Origin: Mesorhabditis belari
Taxonomy: Eukaryota > Nematoda > Chromadorea > Rhabditida > Rhabditidae
NCBI GenBank assembly: GCA_958450365.1
Contig: CAUEEP010000930.1
Span: 248,001 to 312,000 of the forward strand
Length of the DNA stretch: 64,000 bases
Direction of reading: 5' to 3'
The notes under the pieces are model-generated. The model ran no database searches. It was given only the letters and a program-made list of their open reading frames with translations, and had not been told where the DNA came from. The position numbers were made by a program, and so were the translations under genes. Below are positions 1 through 11,100 of the stretch, piece after piece; position 1 is the first letter of the stretch; each line of letters opens with the position of its first letter.

Positions 1-81
1 AAAAATTCTTTTTACATTTCATGTTTTGATCTAAAAGTTAGTCGTATTTGTTTCGATTTTTTCTTTGATCTGTCTTCGCAT

Positions 82-300
82 TCAGGTGTTCCTATTTGCG
101 CAGATCACGACCTGCTTCCACATTTCTCGATCCCTTGCTATTGTCATCCAGTGTTTCCTATCTTGATTGTTCCTGGTTCGAAGTCTTCGACTTGCTTGTG
201 CCAGTGGTGGTTGCACTCTAGCCATCCTTTCCCTGACCGTCTCTGCCACTCTTGTGCTCCACCTCGTTGCTGGTCTTCCGATGGGCCTCTTCTGGTTTCG
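82..300 (-). pseudogene. C-terminal remnant of an RTE-type LINE reverse transcriptase
   Basis: The minus-strand translation gives a GRPATRW motif (about 260-295) followed by an arginine-rich stretch and HWMTIARDREMWKQVV, ending in a TGA at 82-84. The pattern GRPxTRW ... W-x-x-x-A-R-x-R-x-x-W-K is typical of the extreme C-terminus of RTE-like non-LTR retrotransposon ORF2 proteins. Only about 70 codons remain. The upstream side fades into AT-rich sequence near 310, so this is a 5'-truncated copy. The plus-strand open frame over the same bases is its antisense shadow. Confidence 0.6.
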
Positions 301-639
301 ATTTGTTTCGATTTTAAATATTTAATTCACCTTTTAGCCAACTCCAAATTCAAATTGAATTTTAACTTCCAAAGTTTAACTTCCGAGTTAATGTTTAAGT
401 TTAGGTTTAATAAGAAAAAGGAAGCAGTTTAAATTTGTTAAGCTTTCCTAAGTTAATGATCAAAATGTAACAGTAATCTTAAGTAAAAAGTCGATTGTTC
501 GATGATAAACCGGATCTAAAAACGTCAGAAATTCGTGCTCAGCCGTCACTGATTTTAGCAAGAAACTCCCGAGAAAATGAGCTGCGAGAATGTGCGATCA
601 AACTTTTGTAGAAGTTTACAATGTGTTTGGTACATTTGC

Positions 640-742
640 TTAGGCCAAGCTAGGCTTTTCTAGGCCTAGACCAAGCTAGGCTTTTCTAGGCCTAGGCCAA
701 GCTAGGCTTTTCTGGGCCTAGGCCAAGCTAGGCTTTTCACTA
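640..742. repeat. Minisatellite, about 28-bp unit
   Basis: Four tandem units built on CTAGGCCAAGCTAGGCTTTT, slightly diverged between copies. No coding content. It lies in the spacer between the LINE remnant and the mariner element. Confidence 0.85.
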
Positions 743-1239
743 AAACTGAGATTTCAGAAGTCAATCGTACCTCTTGAAAGTACGAAAAAACACAAAAAAC
801 TTACTTTTAACTTGCTCAAAATGATTCGAAATCAAATTTTGGAAAAGCTAAAAAGCAAAAGACTTGTTATTTGTGCTAAAAGCTACACATTACTTTTTCA
901 GAAGGCTTCTATGATATCAAATGGATCTAGGATGGAGTTGTACACTGAATTCACAGATTGCCTCGGCTCAATGCTTCGTCCGAATCATTTTCACCATTTC
1001 TGAAATCACTTTCCATAAATTGTTTTCAAAGAAAATTTGTGCAGCAACAAAATTCAGTCTACTTTTTTTTTCTTATCGCTTTTTTTCCCTTTTTTTCTGA
1101 AGGAATTCTTATCGCAACTTTTAATTGGGAAAATTTAGTCGAAAAATGCTTTCGAAGCATTATCGAGAGCATTTTTATGATTTTTGACTTGGCTCTTTGG
1201 CGAAAACGGCGAAAAACAACAGCTTTAAAGATTTTTTAA

Positions 1240-1375
1240 AGAGGTTTTAAAGTTCTTTTAAAGATCTTTGAAAGCTCTTTTAAAGATCTTTGAAAGTTCT
1301 TTTAAAGATGTTTTAAAGTTTTTTGAAAGTTCTTTGAAAGTTCTTTTAAAGATCTTTAAAGATCTTAAAGAAAGA
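1240..1375. repeat. Degenerate tandem repeat, unit about 20 bp
   Basis: Repeated TTTTAAAGATCTTTGAAAG-type units just left of the mariner element. Simple-sequence expansion, no gene. Confidence 0.75.
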
Positions 1376-1403
1376 ATTAAACTAAATCTTTATCTTCTTT
1401 TTA

Positions 1404-2654
1404 TCAGGTTGGCAAAAAAGAAATGAGCGTCGTGTTTGTTGATTTGTATTTTATTCACAGTAAAAGATTTTTTTAAATAGTTTATTCTATTGGAAAGAGC
1501 GTGTTCTTGCGCATCGTTTGATATATAATTTGTCTATGTTTACTTTGTTTTTTTGCAAGAAAGAGTGTTTAGAAAATGTCGGACCAAAAATTTCGTTTGC
1601 TGGCCTGCTTGTGGCATGAATTTAAGCAAGGCAAATCGGCTCTTGAAGCTCATGGCGCTCTATCTCAAGTGTTTGACGAAGATGCTCTATCCGAAAGTCA
1701 GTGTAAACGATGGTTCCAGCGCTTCCGAGACGGCGACGAAAGCTTGGAAGACCAAAAACACGGACGTCGACCTCAAATCATCGACAACGACGCATTGAAG
1801 GAAGCCATTGAGTCGGATCCACGCCAAACCACTCGCGACCTGGCAGAACAGTTCGACTGCACTCATGTCACCATTGAGAACCATCTGCATGGCATGGGCA
1901 AGACGAATAGATACGGAAAATGGGTACCGCATAAGCTATCCGACGCAAACAAGGCGACACGCATCGCAATCGCCGGAATTCTCACTCACCGCGCCAAGAA
2001 CAGTGGGTTTTTGGACTCCATTGTTATGTCGGATGAGAAGTGGATCCAATACGGCAACACAGCAAGAAAGCGGCAGTGGTTGGACCCCGGTGAAGCTCCA
2101 AAACCGGACATCCACGGAAAAAAGGTGATGCTTTGTTTTTGGTGGAACAGTAAAGGCCTGGTGTACTTTGAGGTTCGGATTCGGGTCAAACAGTTACGGC
2201 GAACCTCTACCAAGGCCAATTTGACCGCGTGGACCAGGCGCTGCGGCGTCAAGGCGTGGATACGGCGTCGACAAAATTCCTCCACGACAACGCTCGGCCG
2301 CATGTCGCAAAAATCAGCCAGCAGAAAATTGAAGAAATGGGCTGGGAAGTTCTGCCTCATCCGCCATACAGCCCAGATTTGGCGCCTTCCAACTACCATC
2401 TGTTCCGATCAATGCACCACTTCTTGGCCGAGAAAAAGTTCAAGAACCGTGACGAGGTCCAAATTTCGGTGTCCAACTTCTTCGAGTCGCAGCCGGTCGA
2501 GTTCTTCAAGAAGGGCATCCATTCTCTGAGTGAACGTTGGCGACAAGTCATTGATGCAGATGGCGAATACCTTTTGGATTCATGTATTGTTATCTTGTTT
2601 TTATAATAAAATAAACTTTTAACGAAAACGCGCATTTCTTTTTTGCCAACCTAA
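1404..2654 (+). mobile_element. Mariner-family DNA transposon with near-complete ends
   Basis: The ends are inverted repeats: AGGTTGGCAAAAAAGAAATG near 1406-1425 on the left, and its complement at about 2633-2652 on the right. TA dinucleotides sit immediately outside both ends (1402-1403 and 2655-2656), the mariner target duplication. The length of about 1.25 kb is normal for mariner. The element carries a single transposase gene whose frame is broken. Both ends remain recognisable, so it is a fairly young but probably non-autonomous insertion. Confidence 0.92.
1576..2606 (+). pseudogene. Mariner transposase, frame-broken
   Basis: Reads from ATG at 1576 with an N-terminal helix-turn-helix region (CLWHEFKQGKSALEAH ... 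CKRWFQRFRDGD) and the WVPHKLSD linker motif. The first catalytic Asp is in SDEKWIQYG (about residue 152). The frame is lost near 2170-2230. The second half continues in another frame from about 2229 with HDNARPHVA (second Asp) and PYSPDLAPSNYHLF (third Asp, D34D spacing), ending at 2606. All catalytic landmarks are present, so a small indel around 2180-2220 is the likely lesion. The family role is cut-and-paste transposition at TA sites. Confidence 0.9.
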
Positions 2655-3114
2655 TATATTTAAATAAATTCAAAAGTAAAGTCATTAAAAAAAGCAAAGT
2701 CATTCAAAAGAAAAGTCAACAAAAAGTAGATCTGATTATTAGAGAAATTTCGAGAAGCAGTAAAATATTTATGGGTAATTGGCGTTAAAATTACAGCACA
2801 AGAAAGTTTAAGCAGTACGGTAATGCATAATAAATTCAATTTCAATAACTTGGCATGATCTTTGTTCAGTTCACGATTCAGACATGATTCATGATTCAGC
2901 TCTTGTCGCTGAGACTTATGAAGTGACTGATCAATCCGCGAATCAACCACAACAATCAGAATCTTTTAATCCACAGTACCAATACTCGGAATCAATAGAT
3001 CGATAGAGTGTAGAAGAGAAGTGAAGAAAAGTTCTCAATCCGGTTAAAAGAGATCGACTTTCTCAAGGGATCGACTTGACTTTCTTTTGACTTTCTCAAG
3101 ACTTTCAACAGATC

Positions 3115-3215
3115 AATTCTGCACTAACTTCTTCATTTTCTCTCCTAACGTTGAATGAGAAAGAATGCAAAATTAAATACACTGGAAAGAGTATGTTTAC
3201 AAGTTCTCATAGTAC
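3115..3215. repeat. Decayed MITE of the TTTCTGGTGCAC-type family
   Basis: Palindromic arrangement: GCACTAACTTCTTCATTTTC on the left and a diverged complement ending in CACTGGAAAGAGTATGTTTAC on the right. Other copies lie at 5.9, 38.5, 38.8, 42.3, 48.4 and 51.0 kb. No coding capacity. Confidence 0.5.
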
Positions 3216-3378
3216 AAAGTACAGCAAAAAGTACCGCAAAAAGTACAGCAAAAAGTACAGCAGAAAGTAAAGCAAAAAGTACATCAAAAAGTAAAGCACA
3301 AAGTACAACACAAAGTACAGCACAAAGTACAGCACAAAGTAAAGCAAAAAGTACATCAAAAAGTACACCACAAAGCGT
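3215..3378. repeat. AAAGTACAGCAA-type minisatellite
   Basis: About fifteen 10-11-bp units of the form AAAGTACAGCA with variants. It creates long repetitive open frames on both strands (K/S/T-rich on plus, L/V/C-rich on minus) that are artefacts of the repeat period. Confidence 0.9.
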
Positions 3379-3500
3379 GGTTTTCTTTTCGTTAATAAAA
3401 ATTCCCAACGAATTTATTACCTATTTCAGTAAAAAGAAGGAAACGGTTCAGTTTTCCGAAAAACTCTTGTTCATTGAAATTTGAGCAAGGGAATGAACTC

Positions 3501-3789
3501 TTACCGTATTTCTTCGAATAGAAGACCCGGTAAAGAGTATCATCGCGTGCTCCTGCGTAGCAGCCCTTTTTAAAATTTCTTTTCTGCATAAAAGCTTTCA
3601 ATCAAGTGCTATAGAGCTGGAAAATGGCTCAAAAATCTGTTAGCTCATGTGGTATTTTTGAGTCATTTTCCAGCCCTATAGCACTTCATTGAAAGCTTTT
3701 ATGCAGAGAAGAAATTTTAAAAAGGGCTGCTACGCAGGATTACGCGATGATACTCTTTACCCGGTCTTCTATTCGAAGAAATACGGTAA
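3501..3789. repeat. Foldback element, about 290 bp
   Basis: Long inverted repeat: TTACCGTATTTCTTCGAATA at the left end is mirrored at 3770-3789. The arms are about 120 bp with a short spacer around 3635-3655. It sits just beyond the 3' end of gene A. A transcript across it would form a near-perfect hairpin. Confidence 0.9.
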
Positions 3790-3859
3790 TTTAAACTAAA
3801 GTGGTGTTCAAAAAGTGATAAACGCTTGAAAATTTCTGACACTCAAGATCACTACTCAC

Positions 3860-6800
3860 TCAGATCAAAATTCGGATTAATAACTCGGGAAACTTTGCCA
3901 ACAAAAACCCAAAGCAAAAAACGAATAGATATCCGGCGATATTGTAGAAATGATTGGTTAATTTGTTGAAAAAGCGATTGTTTGAGTCAAGTTTCTTTTC
4001 GCGAATCTTTCGCAGAGCTTGTTCACTCATTGATAGCATTAAATCATCAGCGTCATCCGGTGAATCGTGTTGTAAACGATCGATAAAACCACGCATATTT
4101 CTCAGATCTTTTTCGTAGCATTTTGCCATCAAGCGATCCTTGTCTTGCTGAAATTGGTGCTTGTTTATGAGTCAAACAATGACTTAGTCAGAGCTGGTCA
4201 CAACTTTTTCAAATCTAAAACTTTCAAATGGCTCATCCTGTAGCATTTTTACAGATTATTATAAACTTATTAGCTTATTAAAAAATATTAGATTTGGCAA
4301 GGAATTTGATTAGTTAACGACAGCTAAAAAGCTAATGACAGCTAAGAAGCTAATGACAGCTAACGACAGCTAATCACAGCTAATCACAGCTAACGACAGC
4401 TAAAAAGCTAATGAAAAGCTTCCCTAGCATTTTCATCATTCCTCTTTTTCATTCAACAGTTCTCATCAATAACTTCAATAAAGCCAAGTCAAAGAAACAA
4501 ATTCAAGTCATTTTTCCTCAGCTAGGTCTATAAGTTTAGCTTTTGCGACAATTGAACAGCCCTGGACAACTCTAACTCGTGTTATACTCGATTAAATAAA
4601 TATTTGAACTGTTAGAAGATTTAAAAATTCCATTGTTTTCCTAGAGTTAGGCTATAAACCTGTCCAAGGAGATGTCCGAGCACACCGTCAGAGAATGGAG
4701 CATTGTAAAAGAGCTCGTACTCATCGCGAAGTCGTTGTTGATTGTTTTGCTAAACAAGTTTTATTGAATTGAAGAATTGAAGAGTAAATTGGATACCGTC
4801 AAGTATTGCTGAATCATCATTGTCACTTGTATTTTCATATCGCAGTAGCTAGGCAATTGATGGAAACGCTTCAACGTAAAATATTTTTCAATGGTCAGCA
4901 GCGCTTGGTGGATGACTAAGACGAAGAGATCGTTACCGTGATCACCGTGGGTTTGATTCTGAAAAATTGATAGGCTTTTGGAAAACTATCTATTGACATC
5001 ATATCTATTGACAAGACCATTAGGATAAACGATAGCTAGAATTACGATAGCTAGGATTACGATAGCTAGGATTACGATAGCTAAGATAAACGATAGCTAG
5101 GATTACGATAGCTAGGATTACGATAGCTAAGATAAACGATAGCTAGGATTACGATATCTAGGATTACGATAGCTAGGATAAACGATAGCTAGGATTACGA
5201 TAGCTAAGATAAACGATAGCTAGGATTACGATAGCTAAGATAAACGATAGCTAGGATTACGATATCTAGGATTACGATAGCTAGGATAAACGATAGCTAG
5301 GATTACGATAGCTAGGATAAACGATAGCTAGGATTACGATATCTAGAATTACGATAGCTAGGATTACGATAGCTAAGATAAACGATAGCTAGGATTACGA
5401 TATCTAGGATTACGATAGCTAAGATAAACGATAGCTAGGATTACGATATCTAGGATTACGATAGCTAGGATAAACGATAGCTAGGATTACGATAGCTAAG
5501 ATAAACGATAGCTAGGATTACGATATCTAGGATTACGATAGCTAAGATAAACGATAGCTAGGATTACGATATCTAGGATTACGATAGCTAGGATAAACGA
5601 TAGCTAGGATTACGATAGCTAGGATTACGATAGCTAGGATTACGATAGCTTTCAAAAGTTGACAAGCTTTAGAAAGATCACTCGACACTCTGAAGAAACC
5701 AACTCCATTGAGCACTTGAAGTAATTGCTGAATGCTCCCAGCAAAGAGGTTGAGATTCGCATTGTTAAAGAACTGAAATTACGCCTATAAACTTTACCAA
5801 AAAGCTACAATTTACCATATTAAATTGAACTTGTTGTCCGTTGTTGATATTGCTCACGCCTTGACCGACATTCATCTGATTGAATTGATTTCCCTGAAAT
5901 GTTATAGCTTCAAAAACCTTCGACGATGTAAATGTACCCTCTCTAGTGCACCAAATTCTTCATTTTCTCTTAAAACCACATCATTACTGCATGAAAAACG
6001 CAGAATTAAACGCGCCAGAAAGAGTGTGTTTACATTTTTGAGTGTGTTTCTTCAAAGTAATCGCTTTTTAAAGCACTCTCCAAAGAGAGGAATGGATTTA
6101 ACGGCTGGCCGACTGGTTTGCGAGCTTATCTCTAAAGCGAACAGCTGTTTGGCGGCAAGTTCGACCCCAACTCAAATCAAAATTCTTTGCCTTTTTTTCA
6201 TAAGAAATTTTTGACTCTTTGCTAGATCGATTCTGAGGCTTTTAGTTAACATTTAGCTAAATTCTTAGCATAGAAAAGCTTCAAAAGCATAGAAAAGTAA
6301 GAAGGCTTCTTTGGATGATTGAAAAAAGCACTTCTTAGAATATGATTACTTGAGATTTACTTGGCGCGTTACTCAAGTAAAGAAAAACTATTTACGCTAA
6401 TTTATTCAAGTAATTACTTGCTCAAGAGGAACTTTTCTTATAAGAGATCTATTTTTGAATAAAATATTTATTTTTGAACAAGCCTGTTCCACGTTTTCTT
6501 CTGGGTTCCATTGTTCCCAATACTGTCCATATTGTTCTCGATATGCAGTCATGTTCTCGTGCATTTTGGTCAAGAAATTGATTGTCTAAAGTTTTAAAAT
6601 GGATTCTCATTAGTAATTTAGTCGTAAGACGCGCTTAATTCAACTTTAAACTTGAAAAAAAATCACCGGTTGTAACCAAAGACCGTTTGTGAGATCCCAA
6701 TCTCGTCGCGCTGCTTGCACAAGAACCTCGAACTGTGAGACCATGTATTCTTGAACCTTGGATCGGGGTTGACGAGGCTGAAAATGAGAACAATATGACG

Positions 6801-7434
6801 AAACGATTTAAACAATTGCATAGGTATTGAATTTTGGATTAAAAGTTCACCATAAATCTCACAAATCTTTCAAAAATTTCATACCTCATTAAGTTGTCCC
6901 TGGAAACTCGTGAGATAGGTCAACAGTGTCACCCAGATGGTGTCAAGTGGCGGTAGAGCTTCTACAGCTTCGATTCCCAAGTCTACTGGCGGCAATTCCC
7001 GTACTGGAGCTGGATCTTGAGGTGGAGGATTCCGTTGTTCCACGAACATTCTAATAGGCTCAGGCTCTTGAATCAACAGGCCAGGATTTTCCGGACTGAA
7101 AAGATTGAAAGCTTTTTGGATTTAAAAAGAATTAGAGCTAGACTAGAGGTCAAGTCTTGGCCTTCAAAAAACTTAAGCCAGCTCTGGGCCTGGCTCAGAC
7201 TCTGGATCTGGTTCAGGCAAGTCCAAGCTTTTACCAGAAGAAAGTATTCTGACATCAAGGCTTTATTCTAATTGAAAACTGCAACAGTTTTACGACTACC
7301 GACTACTGTAGTAAAGCAAGTTATCTAACTATTCAATAGTTGAGCTTTAAGACTGCTTTTATATAATGCAAAACTTATATGTTGTCAAAATTGTTCTGGA
7401 AATACCCGTCCTCCAGTCGATGAGCGTTTTCCAT
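3860..7434 (-). CDS. Gene A: unrecognised multi-exon gene with C-terminal hydrophobic anchor
   Basis: I do not recognise the family. Exons in frame (5' to 3' on minus) lie near 7405-7434 (ATG at 7434, start MENAHRLEDG), 6886-7094 (Pro/Glu-rich), 6668-6779, 6477-6584, 5823-5897 (Gln/Asn-rich), 5650-5767, 4797-4974, 4658-4757 and 3860-4154. The protein is about 350 residues. The last exon has a charged helical part followed by a hydrophobic stretch (FYNIAGYLFVFCFGFLLAKF) 10 residues from the stop, which looks like a tail anchor. One intron contains the 0.6 kb satellite at 5030-5650. It is transcribed in the same direction as gene B, whose stop lies 730 bp upstream. The terminal exon is firm; the small middle exons are less certain. 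Confidence 0.6.
4318..4412. repeat. GACAGCTAA-type short tandem repeat
   Basis: Units of AATGACAGCTAA/AACGACAGCTAA within an intron of gene A between its last two exons. Confidence 0.8.
5030..5650. repeat. Satellite array inside a gene A intron
   Basis: About 620 bp of alternating units, GATTACGATAGCTAG and GATAAACGATAGCTAG, in a higher-order pattern. In gene A orientation each unit reads GTAATCCTAGCTATC. The exon at 5650-5767 ends with GCTATC directly followed by GTAATC, so the repeat unit includes a copy of the splice donor region. Confidence 0.95.
5925..6050. repeat. MITE copy (TTTCTGGTGCAC family)
   Basis: Left arm ACCCTCTCTAGTGCACCAAATTC pairs with the right arm GCGCCAGAAAGAGTGTGTTT. 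It lies in an intron of gene A. Confidence 0.6.
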
Positions 7435-7802
7435 TTTTGTGTCCACCCTTCGTGACACTAAAAAATTGGAAGATTTGGAAAACCAAGATCATAAAAGATG
7501 AACTTTATGCAAAAATTGCAAAAAAGAAAACAATGGATAATCTAAGAAAGAAAATGAATCAATCGATAAAGCTTTTTGTCATTTGAGTTTCCCGGGGAGA
7601 TTGATAAAATTAGCAAAGAAATTAAGAAAATCATGTAGCAAGAAAATAAGAATTATGTAGCAATTTTAGTCAATAGATAACAATTTATGTGTGGGCGTTT
7701 TTTGGAAAATTTTCTGGTGCAAGGGTGAATCTTTACGATTGAAATTTTGCAAAACATTTATCAAAAGGGAATCATGGGTTTTACAGAAAAAAAACAGCAA
7801 AA

Positions 7803-8013
7803 CTGTGAAAGTAAAGTAAAGCAAAGCAAAGCAAAGTAAAGCAAAGTAAAGCAAAGCAAAGTAAAGTAAAGCAAAGTAAAGTAAAGCAAAGCAAAGCAAA
7901 GCAAAGTAAAGCAAAGCAAAGTAAAGCAAAGTAAAGCAAAGTAAAGCAAAGCAAAGCAAAGTAAAGTAAAGCAAAGCAAAGTAAAGCAAAGCAAAGCAAA
8001 GCAAAGCAAAGCA
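7803..8013. repeat. Pentanucleotide microsatellite (GCAAA/GTAAA)n
   Basis: About 42 units of 5 bp alternating GCAAA and GTAAA. A 5-bp period leaves several minus-strand frames open (Leu/Phe/Ala/Cys-rich); these are not genes. It occupies the A-B intergenic spacer. Confidence 0.97.
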
Positions 8014-8165
8014 AAAAGATCTGAGATCGACATAATATTCAAGAAGTGAGACTTTTAATGATTTCTATTTTCTAATTTTCTAATTGACGCTACGATTTGA
8101 CAACCAAATATAGGTTATTAAATGATAAATGAATGATTAAATGAAATTAAATAATATTTTTTTTT

Positions 8166-11100
8166 CTACATAAGCCGACACGGTTCTTTTTGTTTTTCTT
8201 GAGCAGCGAAAGCCTCTTTTTTCCGTTCCTCGGCTTGGCGCAAACGATCGGTTGCTTCTTGACGTATCTGAAAGCTTGAAATTAAAGCTAAACTTTAAAG
8301 ATTTTTTACCTTAAAGATGTAAGTAGTACATACAAAAAAAAACTTTTGTATTTACACAATTAACTATTTACATTACTAGACAAAAACATATGAAGTTCCG
8401 GATTTTTTCCCCCAACTTTGAAGCTCTATAACTCAAGAACTATACATTGAAGTTTATAAGTGTTATAGTGATTCTGAAAGCTTGAAACGAGATCTATAAA
8501 ATGGCATATTTGATTTTTTGATTTGCTTTTATTTTTGATCGATTTCAAGGCACGTAAAGTAGGGTGACACAAAATTCACTTTTTTAACAATCTAGAACAA
8601 AAAGCGTGTTGAAAAAGTGAATTTTGTGACACCCTACTTTGCCTGCCTTGAAATCGGTCATAAATTAAAGCAAAGCAAAAAATCAAATATGTCATTTTAT
8701 AGATCTCGTTTCAAGCTTTCAGAATCACTATAACACTTATAAACTTCAATGTATAGTTCTTGAGTTATAGAGCTTCAAAGTTGGGGGAAAAAATCCGGAA
8801 CTTCATATGTTTTTGTCTAGTACTGTTTTTAGATGAAACAATAAATTGCTTTAAGAAGATAACCGATCTAGCGCATAGGGCTTAGCGGTAATGGTTCTTA
8901 ACTTATTGTCAGTTATGGCAGAGATGTTCCTTCAGGATTGAGGCAAGATTGAGCTTGTAAGACGGCTAAGCAGGCCTAGCTTCTGGCTTTATTTCAAGTT
9001 TCAAAGCTTACCCTATCCTCCGCACGACGGTGATTCTCAAATTCCGTTCGGCGAGCTTCTCTAGCTTCCTCTCGGCGCTCCCTTTCCTCTCGCTCCTGAA
9101 AGACTTGGTTTAAGAAATAGAAAATAGAAAGTAAAAACATATTTACAATATCTGATTATCTGTTGTCTTATCCATTTCTACCTGTCTAAGCATTTCCATC
9201 TCGACTTGACGCTCATGAGCGCGCTCGTCAGAAAGGTGTTGCTCCCGTCTCTCCCGCTCTTCACGATCAGTTCTCATTTGTTCCAATTGTCTAAAAAATG
9301 AAAGTCTCCCATTTCTATAATCTTTTAGCATTCATAAATACAAAAATAGTCATTTCCTAAGGAGCATTTCTTAAATAGAAAGACAAAGAGAGTGATGGAT
9401 AAATCCTATCCAAGTTCTACACTAAAACAGCTGATTGTATTCAAAACCATGAGCTTTTCCTGCAGTTATTTGATTCTATTCGTGATTTGAAAGGCTTAAC
9501 AATTCAGCTCTTATTCTTACCGCATTGAGTTTTCATTCAACCCTTTCATCATCATGATCATTGGATACATTGCCTGGTGCTTCTCGGTCGATTCGCGAGC
9601 CTGTTTCTCTTGATCTAAAATGGATCTTTTCCAAAAAAGAATTGCCCATTTACCCAATTTCTTTTGCATTTCATTGAGCTCATCTTGTGTTTTTCTTTTC
9701 TCATCATTGAATTTCCTATGTGTTTCTTGTTGTTTCGCACGGATTGCCTCCATTTTCGCCTTCAATTTCTCCATATTGAGATGCGTGCGTACTTGAGCCT
9801 CAAACTCGTTTTCGTGCTTCTAAAATCAAAAAAAGTACAGTATGTTTTCTAAAAGTCATCTATTTTAGACAAACTACCGTAATCTTATTTTTGGATATTG
9901 TTAAACAAAAAAGTATTAGTGATTACTACAAGACTACAGTAACAAGTATTAGTACTTACTCTGAATTCAACGCTGACAGAATCCTTGTAATTGTCGAGCA
10001 TTTGCGCGAGCATTGTTTGATCAATATTTGGCAAATTCATCGACGCTTCACTCAGAAATTCAGCCTAAAAATCAAAAAGAATTCATAAATGTTGTGAAGT
10101 TTCATTTTCCTTCAATACCAACCTTACTCAGCTCATAACGACCTTGCTGAAGTTCTTGAGATTTCTGCAAAATTCCGTCCACATCTTCGAGTTTCTTTAC
10201 GATTGGGATTTGCTAAAATTGTTTTGAATTGGATAAAAGAGAAGTTTACAAGTGCAGTAGACTCATTTCTTTCAGTCATTTCTTTCAGTCATTTCTTTCA
10301 GTCATTCCTTTCAGTCTTGTAATTTCCCCTCACCTCTTTGAGCAATCTTGCATACTCTTCACCAAGTTGAGCAAACATTTCCCGTACTATCACTTGCAAC
10401 ACCATGATCGCATTGTCGTTTTGCAGATCGGTGAAACGAACCTAAATATTTATGAAGTTAGTTTCTTTTTTGTTTTCATCTAAAATCATATTCAGCTTAC
10501 CGTAATCATCGCTTTGAGTAATTCTCTCTTGTAATCGCTCAGCTCGAGCTCGTTTTGGAAATCGCTTACAGCTGAAAGGGCTCAAAGAGTAAAAACTTTG
10601 TTTGCATTAACTTTGTTTGATTTAAAAGTCTTATATATTTTAGTCTCATTTACCATTCTCAAAGTTATCCATCGCCATTCGGAAAGCCTTCGTATGGCGT
10701 TCATTGACATAGTTGATCTTTTTTTCTCTGTTGCCGAGAAGAGTCTCCAAGAGGTCTGGCTAAATGAGAATTTGAAAATGATGATTAAAAGGGTAAGGGC
10801 CTACAGTACCTGGCCTACAGTACCTGGCCTACAGTACCTGGCCTACAGTACCTGGCCTACAGTGCCTGGCCTACAGTGCCTGGCCTACAGTGCCTGGCCT
10901 ACAGTGCCTGGCCTACAGTGCCTGGCCTACAGTGCCTGGCCTACAGTGCCTGGCCTACAGTACCTACCACATTTACAGTCTGCATCAAACCTACCTACCC
11001 ATCTACCGTACTCGAGCATTCACAAACCTTCATCTCTTTCTCATAAATCGCATAGGATCCATTAACAGCATCGGCCATTTGCACATCTCTGTAGCGTTGC

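Noticed and set aside
151..432. 93-residue plus-strand open frame
   Set aside because: It is the antisense of the LINE C-terminal remnant; Cys/Ser/Pro-rich shadow with no support.
5030..5650. Regular repeat with apparent spacing, considered as a CRISPR array
   Set aside because: Units are contiguous, with no unique spacers, and the genome is eukaryotic; it is a satellite.
7666..8042. Three overlapping minus-strand open frames rich in Leu/Phe/Ala/Cys, like a membrane protein
   Set aside because: They are translations of a (GCAAA/GTAAA)n microsatellite; a 5-bp period without stops is open in several frames at once.
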